From positions 73,162-137,161 of the forward strand of contig CAJUHP010000003.1 in assembly GCA_910586125.1 (NCBI GenBank): a stretch of DNA of 64,000 nucleotides. Reading direction: 5' to 3'. Numbering within the stretch: the stretch's first letter is position 1; each line of letters opens with the position of its first letter. Under the pieces are notes generated by a model that was not told where the DNA came from, did no database searches, and worked only from the letters and a program-made list of their open reading frames with translations. Below are positions 7,989 to 16,527 of the stretch, in pieces. This DNA is from an uncultured Lachnospiraceae bacterium (GTDB lineage Bacteria; Bacillota; Clostridia; Lachnospirales; Lachnospiraceae). The position numbers and the translations under genes were made by a program.

Positions 7989-9653
7989 ATGGAAAAAGAA
8001 GGATCGAAAAATTTTATCGAGCGGATCATCGAAGAGGACCTGGCGACAGGGCGCTTTGATCATGTGAAGACTCGTTTTCCGCCGGAACCAAACGGCTATC
8101 TGCACATCGGCCATGCCAAGTCAATTTTATTGAATTCCGGTCTGGCCAAGCAGTACGGCGGTAAATTTAACCTGCGTTTTGACGATACCAACCCGACCAA
8201 GGAAAAGATTGAGTTTGTGGAGTCCATCAAGGAGGACGTGGCCTGGCTGGGCGCGGACTGGGAGGACCGCCTGTTCTTTGCCTCGGATTATTTTGAACAG
8301 ATGTATGAGTGCGCGGTGAAGCTGATCCGGAAGGGAAAAGCTTTTGTCTGTGATCTGACGGCGGAGCAGATAAGAGAGTACCGCGGCACACTGGACGAGC
8401 CGGGGAAGGAGAGTCCCTATCGGGATCGTCCGGTGGAGGAAAACCTGCGCCTGTTTGAGGAGATGCGGGCCGGAAAATATGCGGACGGGGAGAAGGTTCT
8501 GCGGGCGAAGATTGATATGGCGAGTCCCAATATCAATATGCGCGACCCTGTAATCTACCGCGTGGCGCATATGAGCCATCACAACACAGGCGATGCCTGG
8601 TGCATTTATCCCATGTATGATTTTGCGCATCCCATAGAGGACGCCGTCGAGGGGATCTCCCACTCGATCTGTACGCTGGAATTTGAGGATCACAGACCGC
8701 TCTACGACTGGGTGGTGCAGGAGTGCGAATTTGCCATGCCGCCCAAGCAGATCGAATTTGCCAAGCTGTATCTGCGCAATGTGGTGACGGGCAAGCGCTA
8801 TATCAAAAAGCTGGTGGAAGAAAATATCGTGGACGGCTGGGATGATCCCCGCCTGGTGTCGATCAGCGGCCTGCGCCGCCGCGGCTATACGCCGGAATCG
8901 ATCCAGATGTTTGTGGAGCTGGCCGGCGTCTCCAAGAGTCAGAGCGCCTGCGATATGCCGATGCTGGAGTACTGTATCCGAGAGGATCTGAAGCAGAAGA
9001 GCTGCCGGTGGATGGCGGTTTTGGACCCGGTAAGGCTGGTGATCGACAACTATCCAGAAGATCAGACCGAATACCTGGAGATCGTCAATAATCCGGAGAA
9101 TCCGGAACTGGGCGTCAGACAGGTTCCGTTTTCCAGAGAGCTGTATATTGAGCGGGAGGACTTTATGGAGGTTCCGGTGAAAAAATATTTCCGCCTGTTC
9201 CCCGGCAATGAAGTCCGCCTGATGGGCGCATATTTTGTCACCTGCACCAGCGTGGATAAAGATGAAAACGGGCGGATCACGACGATCCACTGCACTTATG
9301 ACCCGGCGACCAGAGGCGGAAACTGCGATACCCGCAAGGTGAAAGGAACGATTCACTGGGTCGCGGCCCCCACGGCTCTGTCTGCGGTCTGCCGTCTCTA
9401 TGAGAATATCATAGATGAGGAGAAGGGCGTGTACAATGAGGAGGACGGTTCTCTGAATTTGAATCCCCGATCCCTGACAGAGCTGAGAGACTGCAAGCTG
9501 GAGCCGGCTTTTGAGGGTGTGAAGGGTTTTGACCGCTTCCAGTTTGTGCGCAACGGCTTTTTCTGCGTGGACGCCAAGGATTCCACAGAGAACAATCCGG
9601 TGTTTAACCGGATCGTATCTCTGAAGAGTTCGTTTAAGCTGCCGCAGAGCTGA
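7989..9653 (+). CDS. glnS: Glutaminyl-tRNA synthetase
   Basis: This class-I synthetase charges tRNA-Gln directly with glutamine. The 554-residue length equals the bacterial GlnRS norm. The HIGH motif is PPEPNGYLHIGHAKS (HIGH at 39-42), with FDDTNP just after it, and the GlnRS-type second signature appears as GKRYIKKL in place of KMSKS. The C-terminal half has the beta-barrel anticodon-binding features (for example EGKAT-like CTYDPATRGGNCDTRKVKGTIHW, shortened here). SD AGGAAGGAG precedes ATG 7989. A TATAAT lies at 7944-7949, but its -35 spacing is poor, so the promoter is unresolved. Many Firmicutes rely on GatCAB instead, so direct GlnRS is noteworthy. Confidence 0.95.
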   Translation: MEKEGSKNFIERIIEEDLATGRFDHVKTRFPPEPNGYLHIGHAKSILLNSGLAKQYGGKFNLRFDDTNPTKEKIEFVESIKEDVAWLGADWEDRLFFASDYFEQMYECAVKLIRKGKAFVCDLTAEQIREYRGTLDEPGKESPYRDRPVEENLRLFEEMRAGKYADGEKVLRAKIDMASPNINMRDPVIYRVAHMSHHNTGDAWCIYPMYDFAHPIEDAVEGISHSICTLEFEDHRPLYDWVVQECEFAMPPKQIEFAKLYLRNVVTGKRYIKKLVEENIVDGWDDPRLVSISGLRRRGYTPESIQMFVELAGVSKSQSACDMPMLEYCIREDLKQKSCRWMAVLDPVRLVIDNYPEDQTEYLEIVNNPENPELGVRQVPFSRELYIEREDFMEVPVKKYFRLFPGNEVRLMGAYFVTCTSVDKDENGRITTIHCTYDPATRGGNCDTRKVKGTIHWVAAPTALSAVCRLYENIIDEEKGVYNEEDGSLNLNPRSLTELRDCKLEPAFEGVKGFDRFQFVRNGFFCVDAKDSTENNPVFNRIVSLKSSFKLPQS

Positions 9654-9680
9654 CCAAACAAAAAATGACAGCGCGCCGCC

Positions 9681-10505
9681 TTATTCTGCGGTATGTTTCA
9701 GCCGCAGGATAAGGCCGGGCAGCGCTCCAGTCAGATATGCCTGCAGGCCGGGCAGATCTTCCCGGTCTTCCGGTTTCAGGAAACGGGTGCAGATCTGCCC
9801 GGTCATATGCTGCAGCCGGTTCAAAAGGTCTGCCGGTTCTGTCTGCGAAAGGCACGCAGTAAGACGCAGGCTGTCGGCCGCCTCCCATGTAGCTTCATCA
9901 AACGGCTTTTCGGCCAGAAAATACTTGGATAGAGACAAAAGAACGATTTCACAGAGATTTTCTATCATATCCCGGTAATCCTCATGGTAGGAAGACAAGG
10001 CACGCAGGACAAGAGGATTCGGAACGGAGAGAAGGAATTTCTGCTCCAGGCGTATGCACCGGATATACTCGTATATTTTGCGGACGCCTGCATAGGCAGA
10101 GAGGTCTGAGAGAACCGGATAATCCAGCGTGACGACCGTATTCTGCGGTGCGAAAGACACATCGCACCATTTAAAAAATTCGGGAAGATCCTGGATAAAA
10201 GTGCGGTACAGGCAGCGGTTCTCGCAGCAGAGAAATACAGGAAGAAGTTCATTGTACCAGGTGAGAGCCTGTCCGGCCCTTTCTTTGGTCAGCGCCGCCC
10301 CGGCCTGGTATGCCTGCCAGGCAGAAAGCCCCTGGGCGGCGGCCGGCAGGAGGGCGTTTTCTCTCTCGGCTTCTTCGATACAGTACAAAACGGCTTCCAT
10401 CAGTTGTTCCGCCTTCTCGTAGGTGACGGAAGTACTTTCATAGGATGTGTAGCGGTCTGCCAGACGGCCTGCGGCCGCTGTCAGCTCTTCCATGGAATAG
10501 TTCAT
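9681..10505 (-). CDS. Conserved unknown protein (probably DUF6179-like)
   Basis: This is a 274-residue soluble, helix-rich protein with many aromatic and leucine residues and no signal peptide. Its start is three bases after the stop of the upstream gene 10509-11048, so the two are co-translated. The pairing and lengths resemble the DUF6323/DUF6179 pair I recall from Lachnospiraceae. The family name is from memory, and no function is known to me. It converges with glnS; no clear terminator separates them in the 27-base gap. Confidence 0.65.
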   Translation of the reverse strand: MNYSMEELTAAAGRLADRYTSYESTSVTYEKAEQLMEAVLYCIEEAERENALLPAAAQGLSAWQAYQAGAALTKERAGQALTWYNELLPVFLCCENRCLYRTFIQDLPEFFKWCDVSFAPQNTVVTLDYPVLSDLSAYAGVRKIYEYIRCIRLEQKFLLSVPNPLVLRALSSYHEDYRDMIENLCEIVLLSLSKYFLAEKPFDEATWEAADSLRLTACLSQTEPADLLNRLQHMTGQICTRFLKPEDREDLPGLQAYLTGALPGLILRLKHTAE

Positions 10506-10508
10506 ATC

Positions 10509-11048
10509 TTACCCCCAGCAAAGATCTTTTAACGCTTCAAAATATAGATCGTAATCCCATCGAGTCACTTCGTCGAAATGGAAGGCCTCTCCATGTCCCT
10601 CCGAATTCTGATATCCGCGGTAGCCCATCCGGACAGCCTGCGCAAAATTGGCAAGACATGTCTGCTCCAGATAGTCCAGATCACCAAAGCAGATCTGCTC
10701 AAACTGTTCTTTCATTAGATGCAGCAGTTCGGCGTCGGTGACGTTGTCGTCCATCTCATTTTTATAGAGATAGAAGATTTCCTGCAGACGGATGATGGCG
10801 TCGGCATAATTATTTTGGTCCAGGTAATCGGAATCGCAGAATTCATAGATGAGTTTGGGCACAATGCTGCCGCCAAATTCAACCCTCTGCTGTTCTCTGA
10901 GCGTGCGGCTGCGTTCTTCCAGAATCCGCACCGCGTCCTGCTCGCTTAAAGAAAGTCCGAACCGTGCCGTGACAGGATTGGTCTCCATCACTTTCTCCAG
11001 TTGATTTTGCTGCTGCAGCAAAACGATCCAGTTCTTGTCCAAAAACAT
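10509..11048 (-). CDS. Conserved unknown protein (probably DUF6323-like)
   Basis: This 179-residue soluble protein is acidic, with N-terminal glutamine/leucine-rich helices and many acidic and aromatic residues. The track start ATG 11048 lies only a couple of bases after a GGGGGG run. The in-frame TTG at 11042 has better spacing and may be the true start. It heads a two-gene unit with 9681-10505. An extended -10 (TGCTATAAT on the minus strand) is present upstream. Function unknown. Confidence 0.65.
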   Translation of the reverse strand: MFLDKNWIVLLQQQNQLEKVMETNPVTARFGLSLSEQDAVRILEERSRTLREQQRVEFGGSIVPKLIYEFCDSDYLDQNNYADAIIRLQEIFYLYKNEMDDNVTDAELLHLMKEQFEQICFGDLDYLEQTCLANFAQAVRMGYRGYQNSEGHGEAFHFDEVTRWDYDLYFEALKDLCWG

Positions 11049-11076
11049 TCCCCCCTTGTCTGATATTTGGAGTTTG

Positions 11077-11085
11077 ATTATAGCA
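11077..11085 (-). promoter_or_regulatory. Extended -10 promoter for the DUF6323/DUF6179 pair
   Basis: On the minus strand TGCTATAAT reads as an extended -10 box about 30 bases before the gene start. No good -35 box is seen at the proper distance, which is tolerated for extended -10 promoters. Confidence 0.45.
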
Positions 11086-11108
11086 TGACAGAAAACAGAA
11101 TGCCAGAC

Positions 11109-11137
11109 TTGTATTTTTTGCTTTTTTATGGTATTAT
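11109..11137 (+). promoter_or_regulatory. Promoter for the PAP2 phosphatase gene
   Basis: TTGTAT (11109-11114) and TATTAT (11132-11137) are separated by 17 bases. Confidence 0.55.
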
Positions 11138-11149
11138 ATTGTGGGAGTT

Positions 11150-11177
11150 AAGGAGCGCTTTTTCAGATTCGCTCCTT
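11150..11177 (+). other. Hairpin at the 5' end of the PAP2 transcript
   Basis: AAGGAGCG (11150-11157) pairs with CGCTCCTT (11170-11177), followed by TTGTGTTT. It would start only about six bases after the predicted transcription start. It could stabilise the 5' end or act as a weak attenuator. Confidence 0.4.
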
Positions 11178-11216
11178 TTGTGTTTCCTGGTCTGGGAAGG
11201 AGAAAGAAGACAATCC

Positions 11217-12173
11217 ATGGAATTATTATACTGGCTGTCCGGATTTCGGACGGAGGCGGGAAATGCCTTTTTTATGGCAGTTACCTATCTGGGCGACGAG
11301 GTGGCGGCGCTGGCTCTGATGCTGGCAGTGTTCTGGTGCATCGATAAGAAGATGGGATATTATATGATATACGGCACGGTATTCGGGCTTTTGTGCAATC
11401 AGCTTTTGAAATCGCTGTTTGCCATTCCGAGGCCCTGGATTCGAGATCCGGGCTTTCAGGCGGTGGCTGAGGCCAAGGCCACAGCGGGGGGCTATTCCTT
11501 TCCCAGCGGTCATACGGCGACGGCCACGGCGGTATACGGAAGCATGGCCCGCTACAGCAGGGAGAAAGTGTTTCGGGGAATTTGTCTGGGGCTGATTGCG
11601 CTTGTGGGATTTTCCCGTATGTACCTGGGCGTTCACACGCCGGCGGATGTGGGAGTATCCCTTCTGGTCGGGACGATCCTGATCTTTGTGCTCTATCCGG
11701 TGGTGATGCGCAGCGGGGAAGCCGGTGTATTCTGGCGTCTGCAGGCGGTTTTTCTGGTGTGTGTTCTGGGGTTGTTTGTTTTCCTGACGGCAAAGGGAAT
11801 ACCGGAGGACCCTTCTCTCACAGAAGAGGAGCTGATTCACGGCGCGGTTTCTGCGATGAAAGCCGCCTGGCAGATCTTGGGGATGGGCCTGGGAATTCTG
11901 GTATCGCATTACTATGATCACTTTCACCGCTCCTTTCCGACAAAGGCCGTCTGGTGGGCGCAGATTCTGAAGGTGGTTCTGGGACTTTTGCTGGTTGTGG
12001 CCGTCAAGGAAGGGCTGAAGCTTCCTCTATCCGCTCTCTTTGGCGGACATCCGGCGGCGACGGCGGTGCGGTATTTTCTGGTGGTGGCAGCAGCGGGGCT
12101 GCTCTGGCCTCTGACATTTGGTTTCTTTGGCCGTCTGGGCAAAAAGGAAGAGGGGCAAAGAGCAGAGATATGA
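11217..12173 (+). CDS. PAP2-family membrane phosphatase
   Basis: This 318-residue polytopic membrane protein has the three PAP2 (acid phosphatase/lipid phosphatase) motifs: K-x6-RP around KSLFAIPRPW, PSGHT in YSFPSGHTAT, and a final SR-x5-H (FSRMYLGVHTPADV). Such enzymes dephosphorylate lipid phosphates such as phosphatidate or undecaprenyl pyrophosphate on the outer membrane face. The C-terminal half adds several more hydrophobic helices than the core fold needs. ATG 11217 follows GGAAGGAG; the longer open frame upstream covers the promoter and was rejected. Substrate cannot be told from sequence. Confidence 0.85.
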   Translation: MELLYWLSGFRTEAGNAFFMAVTYLGDEVAALALMLAVFWCIDKKMGYYMIYGTVFGLLCNQLLKSLFAIPRPWIRDPGFQAVAEAKATAGGYSFPSGHTATATAVYGSMARYSREKVFRGICLGLIALVGFSRMYLGVHTPADVGVSLLVGTILIFVLYPVVMRSGEAGVFWRLQAVFLVCVLGLFVFLTAKGIPEDPSLTEEELIHGAVSAMKAAWQILGMGLGILVSHYYDHFHRSFPTKAVWWAQILKVVLGLLLVVAVKEGLKLPLSALFGGHPAATAVRYFLVVAAAGLLWPLTFGFFGRLGKKEEGQRAEI

Positions 12174-12180
12174 CACGTAA

Positions 12181-12220
12181 AAAGGCGGGAAACCCTGACT
12201 TGGGAACTCCCGCCTTTTTT
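12181..12220 (+). terminator. Terminator after the PAP2 gene
   Basis: The ten-base arm at 12181-12190 pairs with 12208-12217, ending in a run of T to 12220. It lies between convergent genes. A second small GC hairpin (12221-12237) follows. Confidence 0.85.
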
Positions 12221-12282
12221 GCGCCGTCAGCCGGCGCAGATGATTGCAATGATGCGGTTTTAAGAAAACGGTGAGAACATGT

Positions 12283-14091
12283 TTACACCTCTACGTCCAC
12301 AAAACAGAACCGGTTGCAGTCCACAAGCCCGCGGTCAGTCAGACGAAGCTCTGGCAGGCAGGCCAGCGGAATCAAAGCCATGGTCATAAAGGGCGACGGC
12401 ATGGTGCAGCCGATTTCCTTCCAGGATTCTTCCAGGGCGGCGACGGTATCTGCCATCTCCGGCAGTGGCTTATCGCTCATCAGCCCGGCGATCGGGAGGG
12501 GAACCAGGCCCAGAACCTTGCCGTTCTGTACGGCGCACATTCCGCCGCCGCAGGAAATCAGCGTGTTGGCGGCCAGGGCCATATCTTCGTCGTTGGAACC
12601 GATGACGAGAAGGTTGTGCGCGTCGTGAGCCACGGTGGAGGCCATGGCGCCGCAGCGGATGCCGAAGCCCTTGACAAAGCCGAAGCCTTTTTTGCCGGTG
12701 GCATGGTGACGTTCAAACACGGCTGTTTTCAGTACGTCCTGCGATGTGTCGGATTCCAGAAAGCCGTCCCGGACGGGAAGCGCTACATGGCGCTCATAGT
12801 CGCCCACGCGGGCCGGAATCACCTCGATCGCTCGGACCGTGACGGTTTTATCCGGGGCGATATGTTCTGTGTTTGCCGGAATCCGGAAGGTTTCCGGCGT
12901 GATGGCGTCGCGGATATGGATGGAGCGCGTGGCCCATTCCGGGTACGTATAGGCCGGATATTCCCCGGTTAGGGCTCCGTTTGCGGCGGCCAGATCGCCG
13001 TCGATAAAGACGCGGGTCACATTCAGATCGGTCAGGTTATCCAAAAGCACCATGTCCGCGCATTTGCCGGGGGCAATGCTGCCGAGATCCTGATCCATCT
13101 GGAAACACTGAGCGCAGTTGATTGTCACCATCTGAATGGCGGTCAGCGCATCGATCCCCTCCGCGACAGCCCGGCGGACAATGTGATCCAGATGGCCCTG
13201 AGCCATCAGTGTGTGGGGATGTGTGTCGTCGGAGATCAGCACGGCAAAACGGGTGTCCACCGGATGATCGGTGATGCTTTTTGCCACTTCCTTCAGATCG
13301 TGCCAGGCGGAGCCTTCGCGGAACATGGCGTACATGCCCAGGCGCATCTTGGCCAGCGCGTCTTCGGCTCTGGTCGATTCATGGCAGCAGCGGACGCCGG
13401 AAGCAATGTATGCGTTTAATCCCCTGCCGGTTTCCGGGAGCGAGTAATGTCCGGTGACGATCTTGCCGGCTTTCAGCGTATTGCCGGTGATTGCATGGGT
13501 CTCTTCATTAGAAGAGAGGATGCCGGGGAAATTCATCATCTCGCCCAGGCCGACGCAGGTGTCCCAGTTCATGGTCTCGGCCACATCCTTGGGTCCGATA
13601 TGGGAGCCGGTGTCCTCAAAACCGGGAACCGCCGGCACGCAGGAGGGCGTGGTCATCATGGCTTTCAAGGGGGTGCGCGCCGCGTCGTCGAGCATACAGC
13701 GGACGCCTTCCAGTCCCAGCACGTTGCAGATCTCGTGAGGGTCCATGTAGATGCCGGTGGTGCCGTGAGGAATGACGGCTCTGGCGTATTCGCCGGCGCT
13801 CATCATGGAGGACTCTACATGGATGTGGCCGTCCAGAAAACCGGGAGCCAGATACTGGCCCTTGGCGTCGATGACCTGGGTGTTTTCACCGATACAATGG
13901 CTGGCGTCTCCCACCAGGGCAATGCGCCCGGCGGCCACGGCCACGGATATATCCTCCTGGATCTCTTTGGTGCAGACGTTTATTAAGTTGGCGTGAACGA
14001 TCACCAGATCGGCGGGCTGTGAGCCGCCGGCTACGGCGGCCAGACGGCGGCTGACCTCCCAGAGCGGGTATTTGCAGAAATGATTGATCAT
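12283..14091 (-). CDS. ade: Adenine deaminase
   Basis: This amidohydrolase converts adenine to hypoxanthine and ammonia for purine salvage. At 602 residues it has the usual Ade length. Metal-binding motifs are visible: GFLDGHIHVESSMM near residues 92-105, the GHYSLPETG histidine in the middle, and ISDDTHPHTL after it. The C-terminal adenine-deaminase-specific domain contains HDAHNLLVIGSND and GGGMCAV. AAGGAGA precedes ATG 14091. A TTGCCT-17-TATGAT promoter is present upstream. No purine riboswitch motif is seen in the leader. Confidence 0.94.
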   Translation of the reverse strand: MINHFCKYPLWEVSRRLAAVAGGSQPADLVIVHANLINVCTKEIQEDISVAVAAGRIALVGDASHCIGENTQVIDAKGQYLAPGFLDGHIHVESSMMSAGEYARAVIPHGTTGIYMDPHEICNVLGLEGVRCMLDDAARTPLKAMMTTPSCVPAVPGFEDTGSHIGPKDVAETMNWDTCVGLGEMMNFPGILSSNEETHAITGNTLKAGKIVTGHYSLPETGRGLNAYIASGVRCCHESTRAEDALAKMRLGMYAMFREGSAWHDLKEVAKSITDHPVDTRFAVLISDDTHPHTLMAQGHLDHIVRRAVAEGIDALTAIQMVTINCAQCFQMDQDLGSIAPGKCADMVLLDNLTDLNVTRVFIDGDLAAANGALTGEYPAYTYPEWATRSIHIRDAITPETFRIPANTEHIAPDKTVTVRAIEVIPARVGDYERHVALPVRDGFLESDTSQDVLKTAVFERHHATGKKGFGFVKGFGIRCGAMASTVAHDAHNLLVIGSNDEDMALAANTLISCGGGMCAVQNGKVLGLVPLPIAGLMSDKPLPEMADTVAALEESWKEIGCTMPSPFMTMALIPLACLPELRLTDRGLVDCNRFCFVDVEV

Positions 14092-14150
14092 GACAGTCTC
14101 CTTTTATTTTTCTTTTGGAACAGCGTGTTTGGGTTGTCCATTTGAAGCAT

Positions 14151-14179
14151 ATCATAGCAAAAAAGAAAGGAAAAGGCAA
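14151..14179 (-). promoter_or_regulatory. ade promoter
   Basis: On the minus strand TTGCCT (14179-14174) and TATGAT (14156-14151) have a 17-base spacer, giving a leader of about 55 bases. Confidence 0.6.
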
Positions 14180-14222
14180 GGAATACGCCGTTGATTTTGA
14201 GACAGAATCTTGTCAGGGAAGG

Positions 14223-14251
14223 TTGTAACACGGGTAAAAAGATGGTATGAT
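14223..14251 (+). promoter_or_regulatory. Distal promoter for the DegV gene
   Basis: TTGTAA (14223-14228) and TATGAT (14246-14251) are 17 bases apart. It is the first of two tandem promoters in the 324-base ade-degV gap. Confidence 0.5.
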
Positions 14252-14316
14252 AAATGGATGGAAAATTGAAAAACTCCCATTTAAAAAATTTTAATTTTTA
14301 CACTAACTGGATCAAC

Positions 14317-14345
14317 TTTACAGGGAAATGCGGGTTTGATATAAT
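14317..14345 (+). promoter_or_regulatory. Proximal promoter for the DegV gene
   Basis: TTTACA (14317-14322) and TATAAT (14340-14345) are 17 bases apart, a strong match. A CCGGCgaatgGCCGG hairpin lies in the leader near 14367-14381. Confidence 0.7.
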
Positions 14346-14415
14346 GTTCAGATATAAGAAACTGGACCGGCGAATGGCCGGCGGATGAGAAAGCAGCAAA
14401 ACGAAGAAAGGCGGT

Positions 14416-15297
14416 TTGCCAAAACCGATGGTGAAATCAAACTCTATGAGAGAATTTACCGTGATGACAGATATCAATACGGATATCGACCCGGCTTACG
14501 CCGAAACGGAACATATTGTGATTCTGCCGCAGTATTATCATTTCAATGACGGCGTGATCTACGGCGATGAGCAGAAACTGTCGCCGCCGGCGTTTTACAA
14601 GAGACTTTTAGGAGGGGAGAGGGCCTATTCCATGGGCTGCAACCCGGATCGCGTGCGGCAGTTGTTTGAAGCGGAGCTGGCACAGGGACGTGATATTTTC
14701 TGTATTATCTTTTCTTCGGAGTGCAGCGGCAGCTATGGCACCGCCTGCATGGTGGCCCAGGAACTGATGGAAGAACAGGAATGCCGGATCTGTGTGGTGG
14801 ATTCGCTGAACGGCTCGGCGGCCGCCGGCCTGATGGTGTATCTGGCTCAGGAGATGAAAAAAGCGGGACATACGCTGGAGGAAGTGCGGGAAGCGATCGA
14901 GACCCGCAAAAAGGATTTTGATATCCTGTTTTTGGTCGATCATCTGGATTGTCTGGTTCGGGGAGGCCGTCTGAATGCTGTCAGCGGGGCGGTGGGAACC
15001 GTACTGAATATCAAACCGATTCTTCACTTTGAGGCGGGAAAGATTGTTCCCTTTGTCAAATGCCGCGGCAAGAACAACGCCAGACACACCATACTGGAGA
15101 CCGTGAAAAAGCGGAAGCTGGACAAACACCTGGTGGCGGTGGTTCATACTGACAATCTGGAGGAGGCAAAGGAATTTGCGGCGGAGGTTGAGAGGGAGCT
15201 GGAGGTAAAGGTGGTCTATATCAATGAAGTCAACCTGACGATCGGCACGCATACCGGACCGGATGCGCTGGGATTGGCATTCTGTGAGCTTCCATAA
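14416..15297 (+). CDS. DegV family fatty-acid-binding protein
   Basis: DegV proteins bind a fatty acid between two domains; in Firmicutes some (FakB) present acyl chains to the FakA kinase. The 293-residue protein shows the family pattern: an early FTVMTDINTDIDP, an FSSECSGSYGTA segment in the middle, and LDCLVRGGRLNAVSG followed by NIKPIL. FakB function is possible but not provable here because no fakA is nearby. The start could be TTG 14416, ATG 14428 or ATG 14446. It is followed by a strong bidirectional terminator shared with luxS. Confidence 0.85.
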   Translation: MPKPMVKSNSMREFTVMTDINTDIDPAYAETEHIVILPQYYHFNDGVIYGDEQKLSPPAFYKRLLGGERAYSMGCNPDRVRQLFEAELAQGRDIFCIIFSSECSGSYGTACMVAQELMEEQECRICVVDSLNGSAAAGLMVYLAQEMKKAGHTLEEVREAIETRKKDFDILFLVDHLDCLVRGGRLNAVSGAVGTVLNIKPILHFEAGKIVPFVKCRGKNNARHTILETVKKRKLDKHLVAVVHTDNLEEAKEFAAEVERELEVKVVYINEVNLTIGTHTGPDALGLAFCELP

Positions 15298-15388
15298 GTA
15301 TCCTGCCGGTGGGCGGTGCTTGGAATCTTCTGTTTATAACAGGCAGAGCCTGCCGGTACGTTTTTTGGCAGGGAGCGCGTTGGCAGGA

Positions 15389-15433
15389 AAAATAGCGAGG
15401 AAGGACAGCGTCTGCTGCCTTCCTCGCTATTTT
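15389..15433. terminator. Bidirectional terminator between degV and luxS
   Basis: A 16-base perfect arm (15389-15404) pairs with 15418-15433 and an inner CAGC/GCTG extends it. The AAAA/TTTT ends serve both converging genes. Confidence 0.9.
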
Positions 15434-15465
15434 CGGGACAAAGACAGATCAAGCCGGCTTCTGTC

Positions 15466-15954
15466 TTATTCCGGATAGACCAGCCGTTCGGCCTGTTTTT
15501 CACAGAGTACCTCATCCAAATATTTGCGCGCATAAAAACGTGCCATCGGGAGATTCATATCCAGATAATTGCCGCAGTCTTTGGCGCTCGCGCCGGGAAC
15601 CGGCCCGTTGAATCCGGCAATAAAAACAAACATCTCCCGAACCAGATCAAAGATATCCTCAGAATTCAGATCTCCGGCCAGCAGCAGATAAAAACCGGTG
15701 CGGCAGCCCATTGGGCCAAAGTAGATGACCCGTTCCTTCCACTGTTCTTGGTTGCGCAGAAAGGTGGCGCCCAGATGTTCCAGCGTGTGAACAGCAGGGT
15801 TATCCATGACTGGCTCCGCATTGGGGCGCGTGACGCGCAGATCAAAGGTGGTGACGGTTTCCGCTCCGATTTTATCCCGGCGGGAGACATAGAGTCCGGG
15901 CAGCAGTTTCAGATGATCAATGGTAAAGCTTGTGATTTTCTGCAATTCTTTCAT
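15466..15954 (-). CDS. luxS: S-ribosylhomocysteine lyase (AI-2 synthase)
   Basis: LuxS cleaves S-ribosylhomocysteine to homocysteine and the autoinducer-2 precursor DPD. At 162 residues it is full length. The metal site is complete: HTLEH (H56, E59, H60) and C127 in AKDCGNY. The catalytic cysteine C84 is present in PMGCRTG. GAGGAAAT precedes ATG 15954. It is monocistronic, with its own minus-strand promoter at 16070-16098 and the terminator at 15389-15433. No mtnN (pfs) gene is adjacent. Confidence 0.96.
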   Translation of the reverse strand: MKELQKITSFTIDHLKLLPGLYVSRRDKIGAETVTTFDLRVTRPNAEPVMDNPAVHTLEHLGATFLRNQEQWKERVIYFGPMGCRTGFYLLLAGDLNSEDIFDLVREMFVFIAGFNGPVPGASAKDCGNYLDMNLPMARFYARKYLDEVLCEKQAERLVYPE

Positions 15955-16069
15955 GATTTCCTCATTTCTTGTTTTTTATTTCGGCGGCTGTATTTGTGTG
16001 CAGAGCGGACCATTTCCGTGGAGTCGCATTTTTCTGCCGTCAAGCCGTTTGTTTTCTTTTTTACGTTTC

Positions 16070-16098
16070 ATCATACAGGGGTTTCGGCGGATTGTCAA
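16070..16098 (-). promoter_or_regulatory. luxS promoter
   Basis: On the minus strand TTGACA (16098-16093) and TATGAT (16075-16070) have a 17-base spacer, near consensus. The -35 box directly abuts the decayed DUF4869 reading frame on the other strand. No SAM or SAH riboswitch motif was seen in the roughly 110-base leader. Confidence 0.8.
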
Positions 16099-16099
16099 T

Positions 16100-16423
16100 A
16101 AAGATGTAGACAAAAGTGAAGTGATAAGTCCAAACCATATAGAAAGTCCAGTACTAGGAGGGATGACAGCCAAACAGCTTTCAGGCGGAGTTAAAACATT
16201 GTTACTGGCATTAAACAAGCCAGAGTTATTCTTAAACGCATCCACATGTGGAGACAACTGTGCAAAATGGTTACTGGAGATAGGAAAAATAAACAATGTC
16301 AAAGTAAACTTAGGGCATATCATGGAATTTGGGGACGATGGATTTGAGTTTTACTGTGAAAACACTGGAACAGTAATTCACAATATAGATGAAATGTTTG
16401 AAGTAACGGACGAATACTTATAG
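16100..16423 (+). pseudogene. N-terminally truncated DUF4869-like gene remnant
   Basis: From about 16100 the plus strand encodes a coherent C-terminal domain of about 107 residues (VDKSEV, SPVLGGMTAKQLSGGVKT, NASTCGDNCAKWLLEI, IVHN-like VIHNIDE) ending at 16421-16423. This matches my memory of DUF4869 proteins, whose first 50-60 residues are missing here. Upstream of 16100 the frame is antisense to luxS and not protein-like. There is no start codon with a ribosome-binding site. The stretch is visibly more A+T-rich than its neighbours, suggesting a remnant of acquired DNA cut at the luxS promoter. Confidence 0.65.
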
Positions 16424-16527
16424 AAGAACATTACATACAGGAAAACCGATTTTATTAAGAGATCAGTCATAAAAGTGCCCAAAACGGATTACAATGATAA
16501 TGACAAGCAGAGACAAGTGGTGACGCA

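Noticed and set aside
8127..9356. 409-codon frame antisense to glnS
   Set aside because: Shadow of a strong coding gene; sequence is low-complexity His/Leu/Arg/Gln and not protein-like.
15955..16068. luxS leader considered as an S-box or SAH riboswitch
   Set aside because: No matching conserved motifs or helices were seen.
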